Positions 55,114 to 64,000 of a DNA stretch of 64,000 bases are shown in pieces. The first letter of the stretch is position 1. Each line of letters starts with the position of its first letter. Location of the stretch: the NCBI RefSeq assembly GCF_902167145.1, contig NC_050101.1, forward strand, positions 135,934,990 through 135,998,989. The letters run 5' to 3'. The position numbers were made by a program, and so were the translations under genes. Source of the DNA: Zea mays (taxonomy: Eukaryota > Streptophyta > Magnoliopsida > Poales > Poaceae). The notes below the pieces were generated by a model, which was not told the origin of the DNA, made no database searches, and saw only the letters and a list, made by a program, of their open reading frames with translations.

Positions 55114-57052
55114 CTAAGTGTTCCATGCAGCAAGCCTTTCATTAGCTTCATGTACTAATCTCGGTTCGCAGTGAATTTGTAATGGTAGTCTTCCTTGTCT
55201 TTCTAGTGTGCCCTTCTTCATGTGAGGAATCTTGAACTTATTTGAACCATGAGCTTTCATTGTTTCTTTCCATACTTTTTGAAGTGTGAGATATGTACCG
55301 TTTGCCTTGCGTGGAGAATATTCATCAAATGCCTGCAATATCATAAGAGTGTTAGTATCTGCACTGATGTAGACGTTATAATCGTATCAAATTTAGTACA
55401 AAGTGCGAACCTCTCTCACTACTGGAATAAGGTCTTGCACTGTTTTTGCAGATTTTTTATACTGAATTGATTGTATGGCACGAAAAAAATCCCCAAATCC
55501 AATATATTGAAATATGGAGAATTGGGTGGCTGACATTTTAGACGAATGTTAAAACCATCTTCTTGTGCAGCTTCACAAAACAGCAGGTCATCAACTTCTA
55601 TATGAGAGGGTGTGTTGTCTTGTTGGATGTACATAGGTGTATTCATATCTTCACGTGGCCACTTAGCTTTAATAGCCGGCAACAGATTCTCCATCATGTA
55701 CTGTCTAATCACATCTCTCGTAATTTAAGTAACCGAGCTGTTGGATCCCTTCGTCTTAGAGGAATTGGAATTCACTCAATAAAGTAACTTATTTAGTTTA
55801 GAATTTGACATTCCGACACTTTCCAAAGTTTAGTTATAAACCTATATCAAATTCATGGGATGAAGGATGCGAAATGATTTTATGCATTAGTAGAATTTGT
55901 TTCTACTCTATAACTTACATGACAAAGACTCACTCCTTTATAGTAAAAATGTAGCACATAAATATCTCCGACATCTTGCTAATAATATTATACAAATATA
56001 TTTTGCATAAAACCGAATTAGCTTAATTGATATATGACTAAATTACTATTGTTAGAATGGAATTCAATTTCAATGATCCAAACGGGCCATAATAGGTTTT
56101 AACCTCCATTGTTCCCACTAGTCGATTGACACTACTTCTCTTAGCACGTTCAAATGTAACCAAAGGAAAACATCCAATCTTTTCCATCGAAAGTGCAAAC
56201 TCCATTAGGGATGTTGTTCTTACTTTTACAAGTACGTAATGGTCCATCTTCATCGGGAGCAAATAATACCTCTCAGCTTTACGAGTAATAAAGAATCACT
56301 TCTCATCAATGAAAATATGGTCAAAAAGACTCTTAAATCTTGGTCTATCATGCAAGCTTTCTTGTTCAAGCATGTCAACACTAAACTGTAGCCTAGCCTT
56401 CTTGTTTGCTTTGGTTTAATACTACTTGTGTGCTTCCTACTTTCAACTGCTTTCAACTGCTTCAACAAGTGTTCTCTTGCAAATACCAAGAGCTTTGCAT
56501 GTATCTTCTTGTCTTGGGTGGTTCTATCCTTAAGAGGAACATTACGCAACTGCTCATAATTTATTATTACTGGCTTAAGACCCTATCTTTCTATTAGCAA
56601 AACTGACCGGAGCGCCTTGATGAAGCAAGGTTTATTTTACCTAGTTTCCACAAGCTCTGAACAGTTCGAATATGCATATTAAATTTTGCAGCAACTTCTC
56701 TTGTAGCATTCTTTGGGAGCACTCCTCTACAACTTCTAGCCAACAGTTCATGGTATGCTTGATTTTTAACTTGTTCGGAATAATCTTTCCGCTTCATAAC
56801 ATCAACTGAAAAATGTTACTTACATGTGAACTGTTCTAAAAAACTAACTTACATCTGTCCGGTTCATCACATGTCAAGTCCATCACAACATCATCTTCTA
56901 GTGGTACCAAAGCCTATTGAAAAAAATGACACACACATGTCATCCTCTACACCATGTCGTGCAACAAGCTTAAAAACTGTGGAAGAATTTTCTACCAAAA
57001 GACTCTTCAACAGGTGGCTCCTCCATGTTCAAGTCAAACAAGCCAACCTCAT
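55114..57052 (-). pseudogene. Mariner-like (plant MLE) transposase remnant
   Basis: Minus-strand pieces in order: acidic N-terminus (LFDLNMEEPPVEES, about 57045-56960, and MDLTCDEPDRC about 56885); helix-turn-helix region (ATREVAAKFNMHIRTVQSLW, 56797-56594); first catalytic region FIDEK (about 56300), where the next codon, normally Trp, is a TGA stop; FDGKIGCFP-like segment; second Asp in YIQQDNTPSH; and PPNSPYFNILDLG, where the third catalytic Asp of the DD39D triad is replaced by Tyr. The C-terminus resembles IPHVGK..QGQLPMQI. Several frameshifts. Dead element. Gypsy element D is inserted in its N-terminal region. Confidence 0.85.
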
Positions 57053-57656
57053 TGTTGACGCTTTTTCGGAGCGCCAAATACTCAAGAAGAACCGGCGGCG
57101 GTGCTCTCTGGTCAGGCGCGGACGGTCCGCGGCCTGGGGCTGGACGGTCCGCGACCTGGCGCAGGGGCTAAGGTTTCCTGCCTGACGGCCGGACGGTCCG
57201 CGCGTGCGCAGGGGCGGCGGAAGATCGCCGGCGGCGCCTGGATCTCGCTCCCGGGAGGGACCCCGTCGGGGAGGAGAGATCCTAGGGGTTGTCTAGGCTC
57301 GGGCCGGCCGACCTAGACTCCTCTAATCGGCGTAGAGTCGAAGAGAGGCGAAGAATTTGGGGATCGAGAGGCTAAACCTAAACTAGACTAGAACTACTCC
57401 TAGGATAAAATGCGAAATAGAACTTGTATTGATTCGATTGATAATTACAAATCGGCCGTAGACCTCTCTTTATATAGAGGAGGGGGGCTGGACCCTTTAC
57501 ACGACTGGATTTCGGGTTAATTCCGCAAATCTAGCCAACAAACATAGCACAAAACTCGGAACCCTAAACTACTCTGCGCATGCGCGGACCGTCCGGCCCA
57601 CAGGCGCGGACTGTCCGGACCGCGGACCGTCCGGCCGCTCAATATGGTGCTCAACA
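57053..57656 (-). repeat. 3' LTR of element D (604 bp)
   Basis: TGTTGACGCTTTTTCGG..TGGTGCTCAACA. It contains six palindromes of the GCGGACGGTCCGC / CGGACCGTCCGG type: 57118-57130, 57141-57152, 57189-57202, 57584-57595, 57607-57618 and 57622-57633. A CTTTATATAGAGG TATA-like box lies near 57468. Confidence 0.85.
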
Positions 57657-57674
57657 TATGCCCCCCTGCCTTTT
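57657..57674 (-). other. Polypurine tract of element D
   Basis: Minus strand AAAAGGCAGGGGGGCATA directly before the LTR start TGTTGAGC. Confidence 0.8.
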
Positions 57675-57728
57675 GGTGGAGCTGAGCAAACCAAAAACAA
57701 CTAACTCGATGTGATTACATCGGTTCTC

Positions 57729-60700
57729 TTAGGCATCCTGCCACATACTAGGATGGTACTGTTTGAGGAAACGCCCATTCAAAGCCTTAGGCAAGTCTTT
57801 GCCTTGTAATGTTTGTAGCAAATAGGCGTTGCTAGACATCACCTGTTTTACTTTATAAGGGCCTTCCCAGCTTGGTGACCATTTCCCGAACTTCCGGTCT
57901 TTATTCCTTAGAGGTAGAATGGTCTTCCACACCAGGTCCCCTACTTGAAATGATTTTGCTTTGACCTTCTTGTTGTAGGCCCTGGCTACCATGATTTTGT
58001 CTTTTTCTATTGCTCCCAAATCTATCATCCTTTTGTCAGTCACCTCATCAATATTATCCATCATTGAATCATAATAATTGGTAACAGTTAGATCATTTTG
58101 TCTGGCGAACCTGATAGCATTCAAACTTATTTCCACAGGCAACACTGCTTCCTGCCCATAGATAAGCTCAAAAGGAGATACTTTAGTAGCCCTATGTTTA
58201 GATATTCTATGAGCCCATAAAGCCTTAGACAAAATCTTATGCCAATGTTTAGGATTATCAGATATTTTCTTTTTTATCAAATTAATCAATGTCCTATTGC
58301 TAGACTCGGCCTGACCATTGGCCTGAGCATAATATGGAGATGAATTAAGCAGCTTAATTCTGTATAATTCAGCAAATTCACCTACCTCCTTTGACATAAA
58401 AGAAGTACCTTGATCTGTAGTTAAGGTCTGGGGAATGCCGAATCTATGAATGATATGCTCAGTTATAAACTCAATTACCTCCTTGTGTGTCATGTTCTTT
58501 AGAGCAACGGCTTCAGTCCATTTGGTGAAGTAGTCAGTGACAACTAACACAAACCGATGCCCCTTTGATGATGAAGGATGAATTTCTCCAATAAAGTCTA
58601 ATCCCCATCCTCTGAACGGCCAAGGCTTGATGATAGGATGTAATTCGGCTGCAGGGACCAACTGTAGGTCGCCGAATTTTTGACACACTTGGCAACCCTT
58701 GTAGTACTTGAAACAATCAGCTATCATACTAGGCCAATAAAAACCAGACCTTCGCAACAACCACTTCATCTTTGGAGCTGATTGATGAGTACCACAAATT
58801 CCCTCATGTACTTCGGCCATGGCTAATATAGCGTCATCTGGGCCCAAGCACTTAAGCAGGATGTCATTGACTGTTCGGCGGTAAAGTTCATCACTCATCA
58901 AAACATACTTGAAAGCTGTTCGCCGAATGTTCTTATCTGTCCTGATATTTGGATTTCGTAAATAATTAAGTATAGGTGTCCTCCAATCACTTGCATCGGC
59001 TTCATTGTCAGCCGAATTAATGAAAAGAACATTTCTGGTAACCCCGGACGGTCCGGCGTCATCACGCGGACGGTCCGCGACCTGGGAATTTGGCTTTGCA
59101 CTGGTTATCAGATTTTCAGTTTTGTGAAACTTCCCTCTCTTTATCCGATAACCTGATGCATCTTGTGCCAAATCATTAGCTCTATGATTCTCAACTCTAG
59201 AGATATGCCGAATACTGAATTCGTCAAAAGAATGGATTATGCTCCAACATTTCTCAAGGTAACTATTTAGAGTACCATCAAAACATTGATATTCTTCTAA
59301 CACTTGTTGGACAACCAGCTGAGAATCACCAAATACCATCACATGTTTTACTCCCATACCATTTAAAAGTTCTAAACCGAATAGGAGGGCCTCATATTCA
59401 GCTTGATTATTAGTGCAACAAGTTTTCAATCGGCTAGAGAAGTCAAAGGAGACATTACTTGGTGAAACAAGTACAATGCCAATTCCTTGCCCTTCATTGC
59501 AAACCGATCCATCAAAATATAAAGTCCAAGGAGTAATAGTGAGGTATGACATGTCTAGCTCATGAATATCATTAACCCGATGTTCTACAATGAAATCTGC
59601 TACGACTTGGCCTTTCATAGATTTCAATGGTTCATAGCCCAAGTCATATTCTATTAGTGCATAAGCCCACTTACCAATTCTACCACTCATAATTGGGTTA
59701 TGCAACATGTATTTGATCACATCGGCTTGACCAGAAACAGTGCAATGACTAGACAGCAAATAACATCTACATTTGGTGCATGCGTAAAACAAGCATAAGC
59801 ATAACTTTTCAATAAAAGTGTACCTTGTTTCAGCATCCACCAACCTTCGGCTTAGATATGCCACCACATGCTCCTTCCCCTCAGTTTCTTGTGTCAGAAC
59901 AGCCCCAATGACCTTATCCTCAACTGCAATATATAATCGAAATGGCACTCCTGCTTGTGGTGCTTTTAATACGGGAGCCGAAGATAAGTATTTTTTGATG
60001 AGATCAAATGCTTCTTGCTGTTCTGCCCCCCAAGCGAATTCGACATCATTCTTAAGCCGAAGAATAGGGGTAAACGCATCAATCTTCCCGGCTAGGTTAG
60101 AAATAAACCGTCGTAAATAATTCACCTTGCCGAGGAACCACTGTACCTCGACTTTACAGGTCGGAGGCCCCACATTCCGAATAGACTTGATTCGGTCAGG
60201 TTCTATCTCTATACCATGTTCATGTATGACAAATCCTAAAAACTTACCAGCCGACACTCCAAAAGCACATTTACGTGGGTTCATTTTCAAACCATACTGA
60301 TACATTTTATCAAAGGCCTTGCGCAAATGAGCTATATGAGAACTAAACTCAACCGATTTGACTACAATATCATCAATGTAAACTTCCACGGTGTTTCCTA
60401 ACAATTCATGGAAGATCAAATTCATAGCCCTCTGATAAGTAGCACCAGCATTTTTCAGACCAAATGTCATGACAACCCACTCAAATAAACCAATGAAGCC
60501 TGGACATATAAAGGCCGTTTTAGACGCATCTTCTTCGGCCATGAAAATCTGATTATATCCGGCATTACCATCAAGGAAGCTAATAATTCTATTTCCTGAT
60601 GCATTATTGATTAATGTGTCGGCTATGGGCATGGGATATTCGTCTTTAGGAGTTGCTCTATTTAAATTGCGAAAATCAATGCATACTCTAAGTTTACCTG

Positions 60701-61304
60701 TCTCCTCCACCGGCACAATATTGGAGACCCACTCTGCGTATCTGCAAGGTCTGATAAAATCAGCTTCTAGCAGCCGGTGGATTTCGTCCTTGATGTGTGG
60801 GAGAAGATCCGGACGAAATGTTCTAGCTCTTTGCTTGAAAGGTCTGAAACCAGATTTAATAGGCAGCCGATGCTCTACGATCTCTCGGCTTAATCCAGAC
60901 ATCTCAGTATAATTCCAAGCAAAGCAATCTGAATATTCCTTCAATAGACCGATCATCTCATTTCTAGAATCGGTCTCCAGGGTCTTGTTTACAAAAGTCG
61001 GCCTTGGAGTTTTACCATCTCCTATGTCAATCTCCTCCAAAGGATCGGCCGATGTAAACCCCTGTCCTAGTTTATCAAGATCTCTGAATTCCTCTATCAT
61101 GTCCCCCACAGAGGAATCAGATGATCTTTGTGTGATGGCGGACTTTCCGGTCTCGGGGACCGGATCATCCGTAATACTATCTTTTCGCTGTGGTAGATGT
61201 TCGGTCTTAAAGTCCGAACTCTTTCGTGAAAGACCAGACCATCCGGCCTTGGCGGCCGAACTGTCCGTGACCAAAGACTCATGAATTTTGTGTGTATTCA
61301 TCAT
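57729..61304 (-). CDS. Pol of element D (RT, dual RNase H, integrase)
   Basis: 1191 residues from tandem ATGs at 61304 and 61301. Domains: RT with CIDFRNLNRATPKDEYPMP, FLDGNAGYNQIFM and VYIDDIVVKS; connection RNase H with weakened active site (YIAVEDKVIGAVL); second RNase H with YFDGSVCNEGQGIG, QAEYEALLFGL and FGDSQLVVQQ; integrase with GICGTHQ and CQVCQKFGD zinc residues and core GLDFIGEI, TTDQGTSF, ANGQAESSNRT. The protease is in the preceding ORF. A tether containing two CGGACGGTCCG palindromes (59044-59077) links RNase H and integrase. No stops. The frame is closed by TAA immediately upstream of the ATG, so it needs its own initiation event. Confidence 0.92.
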   Translation of the reverse strand: MMNTHKIHESLVTDSSAAKAGWSGLSRKSSDFKTEHLPQRKDSITDDPVPETGKSAITQRSSDSSVGDMIEEFRDLDKLGQGFTSADPLEEIDIGDGKTPRPTFVNKTLETDSRNEMIGLLKEYSDCFAWNYTEMSGLSREIVEHRLPIKSGFRPFKQRARTFRPDLLPHIKDEIHRLLEADFIRPCRYAEWVSNIVPVEETGKLRVCIDFRNLNRATPKDEYPMPIADTLINNASGNRIISFLDGNAGYNQIFMAEEDASKTAFICPGFIGLFEWVVMTFGLKNAGATYQRAMNLIFHELLGNTVEVYIDDIVVKSVEFSSHIAHLRKAFDKMYQYGLKMNPRKCAFGVSAGKFLGFVIHEHGIEIEPDRIKSIRNVGPPTCKVEVQWFLGKVNYLRRFISNLAGKIDAFTPILRLKNDVEFAWGAEQQEAFDLIKKYLSSAPVLKAPQAGVPFRLYIAVEDKVIGAVLTQETEGKEHVVAYLSRRLVDAETRYTFIEKLCLCLFYACTKCRCYLLSSHCTVSGQADVIKYMLHNPIMSGRIGKWAYALIEYDLGYEPLKSMKGQVVADFIVEHRVNDIHELDMSYLTITPWTLYFDGSVCNEGQGIGIVLVSPSNVSFDFSSRLKTCCTNNQAEYEALLFGLELLNGMGVKHVMVFGDSQLVVQQVLEEYQCFDGTLNSYLEKCWSIIHSFDEFSIRHISRVENHRANDLAQDASGYRIKRGKFHKTENLITSAKPNSQVADRPRDDAGPSGVTRNVLFINSADNEADASDWRTPILNYLRNPNIRTDKNIRRTAFKYVLMSDELYRRTVNDILLKCLGPDDAILAMAEVHEGICGTHQSAPKMKWLLRRSGFYWPSMIADCFKYYKGCQVCQKFGDLQLVPAAELHPIIKPWPFRGWGLDFIGEIHPSSSKGHRFVLVVTDYFTKWTEAVALKNMTHKEVIEFITEHIIHRFGIPQTLTTDQGTSFMSKEVGEFAELYRIKLLNSSPYYAQANGQAESSNRTLINLIKKKISDNPKHWHKILSKALWAHRISKHRATKVSPFELIYGQEAVLPVEISLNAIRFARQNDLTVTNYYDSMMDNIDEVTDKRMIDLGAIEKDKIMVARAYNKKVKAKSFQVGDLVWKTILPLRNKDRKFGKWSPSWEGPYKVKQVMSSNAYLLQTLQGKDLPKALNGRFLKQYHPSMWQDA

Positions 61305-61311
61305 TTAAACT

Positions 61312-64000
61312 TTATTTAGGATTTAGCCGATTCTCCATCGGCTCTAGCATTACAGGAATGAAACCTTTCTTATCTATACTTATGAATTGATAATCAGAAA
61401 AATCTACTCCTGTGAGACATGTAGCAGTCTCATAAGTCCAGAGTACAGGGGCATCAGCCACAGCGATGCAGGCCGATACATCAGCATGTACTTGTTCTAT
61501 GTCATCCCCTACCCATTGTATTAGCATTTGATGTAATGTAGAAGGTATACATTGATTGGCGTGAATCCAATCTCTGCCTAGAATTAAACTGTAATTTCCT
61601 TCTACATCAGCGACGAAGAATGCAGCAGCAAGGGTCTTAGTCCCGATGGTTAATTCAACGGACGTGACTCCCCTGGCTTTGATCGAACTATCAGTTCCAA
61701 CACCGCTGAGGGTCATGTTGGTCTTGACAAGTTCGTCATCTTGTTTACCTAATTTTTTGTATAATGAATAAGGCATTAGATTTACAGTCGCCCCTCCGTC
61801 TACCAACATCTTAGCAATCGGTATCCCATCAATGTGACCGCGCACGAAGAGCGGCTTTAAATGATTTACCGATTCCTTTGGTTTAGTAAAGGCGGCTTCT
61901 TTAGGACCAAAATCAAACTGGGCAACAACAGGTTCATCGTCGCCGATGATAGTACAATCGGCAGAAAATGTAATAATATTTACATCCATACCTGGGCGTT
62001 CTGGAGAAGCCTCGTAGTCGACCAGGTCTTCTCCCAGCAAGTCGTCCTCTTCCATTGATGTTGTCGTGTCGTTGGAGGCCTCCTGGTGAACGACGGACGG
62101 TCCGCACGCGGGGGCCGGACGGTCCGCGCCTGGTGCAGGTTGTCCAGAGGCTTCCTGGTGAACGGCGGACGGTCCGTGCGCGGGGGCCGGACGGTCCGCG
62201 CCTGGTGCAGGTTGACTTTCTATTTCTGTGGTCGTTTGTTTTTTCTCAACGGCCTTCGGTCTCCATTTCTTTTGCGGTGGCGGGTATAGTGGATGTGTGT
62301 CATTAAATGTCTTTTCCGCCTCCTTCTCCTGGCTCTCCTTTGCTCTTAGGCGCTGTAATTTTCTCTTTTGGGATCGTGTCAATCCCGCTGGGCACCATCG
62401 AGGCATGGAGTATTTTGGATCGGCTATTTTGATGGTAGCTGTATCCTTTTCGGTTGTGTTGGCCGATTCGCCGAAAATCATCGACCCTTTATTGTCTCCC
62501 TGTATGACAACATCTGCGGTGCCTATTTTGATGCTGTCCTTTTTTGTTGTTCTTTGAGTTGCTATAGGCATATGCCCCCCTGCCGGATTGGTCGGTCTAG
62601 GAGGCCGAGTAGTCCGGCAATCTTGTTGGGCTTGTGCGTGGTGACCGGATTCAGCAGCGCTCAATCGGTCTTGTACTGGCGGCGCCAGCCTATCAAAAAC
62701 GGATGTTTGGGGTGCCCCCCAGGCGGGGTACTGTGGCATCCCAAATGGATATGGTGGCATGCCCCACATTTGATTTGGGACATATGGTGGAGGTAAATAT
62801 GTGTATGGATATGGCATAGATGGATAAGGGGGTGGAGGGGTCCATGTCGGCATGTTAGGTCTCAATTGTACAATAGGACCTTTCATTTCTTCCGATTGGT
62901 GAGATGGTCCAATCGGCCTGACCTGACGTTGCTCATGAATGGGTGAGCGGGGTCGCTTCGGTGGCCGGTCACTGGGGCCGGCCTTCTTTTTAACGTACTT
63001 AGACAGCAATTGATCGAAAGTCGAGCCAGGCTTGATCAGCCGACCAGCTGCTTTAAATGTATTTGTTTTCCACGTACCTATCTCTGGTCGTCGTGGTTTG
63101 AAAGTACGTGGACGTTGTGAATCCTGAGTACGGCCGGACCGTCCGCCGGAGCTCTCCGGACCGTCCGGTGGGGTCCCGGACCGTCCGCGCCTACGTGCCG
63201 GACCGTCCGGGATACGTAGCACGGGTTCCTGCATCTGTCTCCCTGTCTGCGCTTGCCCCCCAGTACTGGAGGCTGTGATGGTCACCTTTAGGGTCTCCCC
63301 TCCATCGGGAGTCTTCTCGGCTACCACTTTCCTGCGAGAAACTTTACGATCCCCATCGGCCTCTTTAGCATTGCCGATGATTGTCTCTTTGCCTTTGTCT
63401 TTATCGGCTGTGTTTGGCCGAACTAGGACTTTCTTGCCCTCGAAGTCAATCATGTTCATCGGAAAGGGCTCTGTGTCCACCTGCATTTCCTGAAATTTCA
63501 ATCGTCCTTCATTGATGGCCGATTGAATCTGTCGCCGAAATACATTACAATCATTAGTGGCATGAGAAAATGAGTTGTGCCACTTACAGTACACACGACG
63601 TTTTAGCTCGTCGGCAGATGGAACAGTGTGATTTATTTTAATATTGCCATTTTTGAGTAACTCGTCAAATATTTTATCACACTTACCGACATTAAACGTA
63701 AACTTAACCTCCTCTTGCCGTTTCTTTTGAACCGGCTGTAAGGAGGAACAAGCCGAAGATTTGGCCTGTTTTGGCCAAACCATTTCAGCAGCGTACACTT
63801 CCGCTGATTCGTCATCCGAGCTACTTTGGTCGCATTCTACTATGTGTACGTTGTGACGCATTGTTTTAGCAGTTTCTTTGCTCCGGCTTTCGCAAGCCAA
63901 AGCTCTCTGATGTAACTGTGCTAGTGTAAAAAATTGGATGCCTTCTAATCTTTCTTTTAAATAATATCGCAGACCATTAAAGGCTAATCCTACTAGCTGT
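61312..64000 (-). CDS. Gag-protease of element D (N-terminus outside window)
   Basis: The open frame runs to the window edge, so the start is not seen; at least 895 residues lie in the window. Near the edge is a Gag-like helix region (LAFNGLRYYLKERLEG). A C/H cluster CKWHNSFSHATNDC follows, as in Tat Gag proteins. Next comes a long Pro/Gly/Arg-rich segment including Tyr/Pro-rich repeats (TWTPPPPYPSMPYPYTYLPP). A 24-residue tandem duplication lies at 62076-62219. The protease is at the C-terminus, with LVDGGATVNLMP and LILGRDWI (Asp-Gly-Gly instead of Asp-Thr/Ser-Gly, usual for this lineage). It ends KNRLNPK-like before TAA, 7 nt before the pol ATG. Confidence 0.88.
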   Translation of the reverse strand, partial: QLVGLAFNGLRYYLKERLEGIQFFTLAQLHQRALACESRSKETAKTMRHNVHIVECDQSSSDDESAEVYAAEMVWPKQAKSSACSSLQPVQKKRQEEVKFTFNVGKCDKIFDELLKNGNIKINHTVPSADELKRRVYCKWHNSFSHATNDCNVFRRQIQSAINEGRLKFQEMQVDTEPFPMNMIDFEGKKVLVRPNTADKDKGKETIIGNAKEADGDRKVSRRKVVAEKTPDGGETLKVTITASSTGGQAQTGRQMQEPVLRIPDGPARRRGRSGTPPDGPESSGGRSGRTQDSQRPRTFKPRRPEIGTWKTNTFKAAGRLIKPGSTFDQLLSKYVKKKAGPSDRPPKRPRSPIHEQRQVRPIGPSHQSEEMKGPIVQLRPNMPTWTPPPPYPSMPYPYTYLPPPYVPNQMWGMPPYPFGMPQYPAWGAPQTSVFDRLAPPVQDRLSAAESGHHAQAQQDCRTTRPPRPTNPAGGHMPIATQRTTKKDSIKIGTADVVIQGDNKGSMIFGESANTTEKDTATIKIADPKYSMPRWCPAGLTRSQKRKLQRLRAKESQEKEAEKTFNDTHPLYPPPQKKWRPKAVEKKQTTTEIESQPAPGADRPAPAHGPSAVHQEASGQPAPGADRPAPACGPSVVHQEASNDTTTSMEEDDLLGEDLVDYEASPERPGMDVNIITFSADCTIIGDDEPVVAQFDFGPKEAAFTKPKESVNHLKPLFVRGHIDGIPIAKMLVDGGATVNLMPYSLYKKLGKQDDELVKTNMTLSGVGTDSSIKARGVTSVELTIGTKTLAAAFFVADVEGNYSLILGRDWIHANQCIPSTLHQMLIQWVGDDIEQVHADVSACIAVADAPVLWTYETATCLTGVDFSDYQFISIDKKGFIPVMLEPMENRLNPK
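62076..62219 (-). repeat. 72-bp in-frame tandem duplication in gag-protease of element D
   Basis: Two copies with a period of 72 bp (AGGCCTCCTGGTGAACG at 62076, AGGCTTCCTGGTGAACG at 62148), about 92% identical. Each encodes 24 residues (QPAPGADRPAPAHGPSAVHQ type) and carries two CGGACGGTCCG palindromes. Confidence 0.85.

Larger units (their letters stand above)
57053..64000 (-). mobile_element. Element D: Tat-lineage Ty3/gypsy retrotransposon, right part outside window
   Basis: Minus-strand element with its 3' LTR at 57053-57656, PPT, pol (57729-61304) and gag-protease (61312 to the window edge). The 5-bp flank on the left is CTCAT (57048-57052); its partner, the 5' LTR and the PBS lie beyond the window. 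Palindromic CGGACGGTCCG words recur in the LTR and in both ORFs. Both frames are open, so it may be functional. Confidence 0.92.

Noticed and set aside
62055..62306. Plus-strand ORFs over the palindromic tandem duplication
   Set aside because: Antisense shadow of gag-protease of element D, which has domains and correct context.

Overview
The window looks like grass, almost certainly maize (Zea mays). The two genic loci (a class III peroxidase and a chloroplast calcium-regulated RelA/SpoT homologue) sit in a sea of nested LTR retrotransposons. These include two Sireviruses (Ty1/copia) with the maize Ji/Opie type of LTR, two Tat-lineage Ty3/gypsy elements, and a chromodomain-bearing Del/Tekay-type Ty3/gypsy element. 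Family names are from recognition, not from a database search. About 80% of the window is transposable-element sequence.

Layout. 1-10394: a young minus-strand chromovirus, cut by the left window edge, with one unbroken gag-pol frame and an extra sense ORF between the 5' LTR and gag. 10395-14462: host DNA with a three-exon secretory peroxidase (11143-12466, plus). 14466-16741: a Tourist-like MITE and a decayed LTR. 17159-19700: the four-exon CRSH gene (minus). 19993-22199: a broken MuDR-like transposase immediately upstream of CRSH, carrying hAT-like insertions.

23408-52232 is one small hAT-like element (net about 0.8 kb, 8-bp target duplication GGGGCGGC) blown up to 28.8 kb. It contains a Tat-type gypsy element, here called C (23826-51852, minus, duplication AGCTC). 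C in turn contains a plus-strand Sirevirus A (24670-34115, duplication AAAAT) and a minus-strand Sirevirus B (40549-49482, duplication ACTTC). Every level is closed by a matching target-site duplication, so the order of insertion can be read directly. C has protease, RT, RNase H and integrase remains but no gag. It also carries a degenerate, apparently spliced gene with its own TATA box on the opposite strand.

52233-57052 is older debris: a 58-bp tandem repeat, a solo LTR related to C in opposite orientation (53402-54044), a fragment resembling an Omp85-type envelope protein, and a dead mariner-like transposase. 57053 to the right edge is a second minus-strand Tat-type gypsy element (D). Its LTR and coding sequence are both studded with CGGACGGTCCG palindromes.

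On how the parts relate: the host genes are independent of one another. Within elements the usual division of labour applies: gag for the particle, protease/RT/RNase H/integrase for copying and insertion, with PBS and PPT marking priming. The most unusual observations are the extra ORF of the chromovirus, the gag-less element with an antisense gene, the conserved acceptor-like gag/pol junction shared by both Sireviruses, and a GGACnGTCC palindrome core shared by two unrelated retrotransposon classes.
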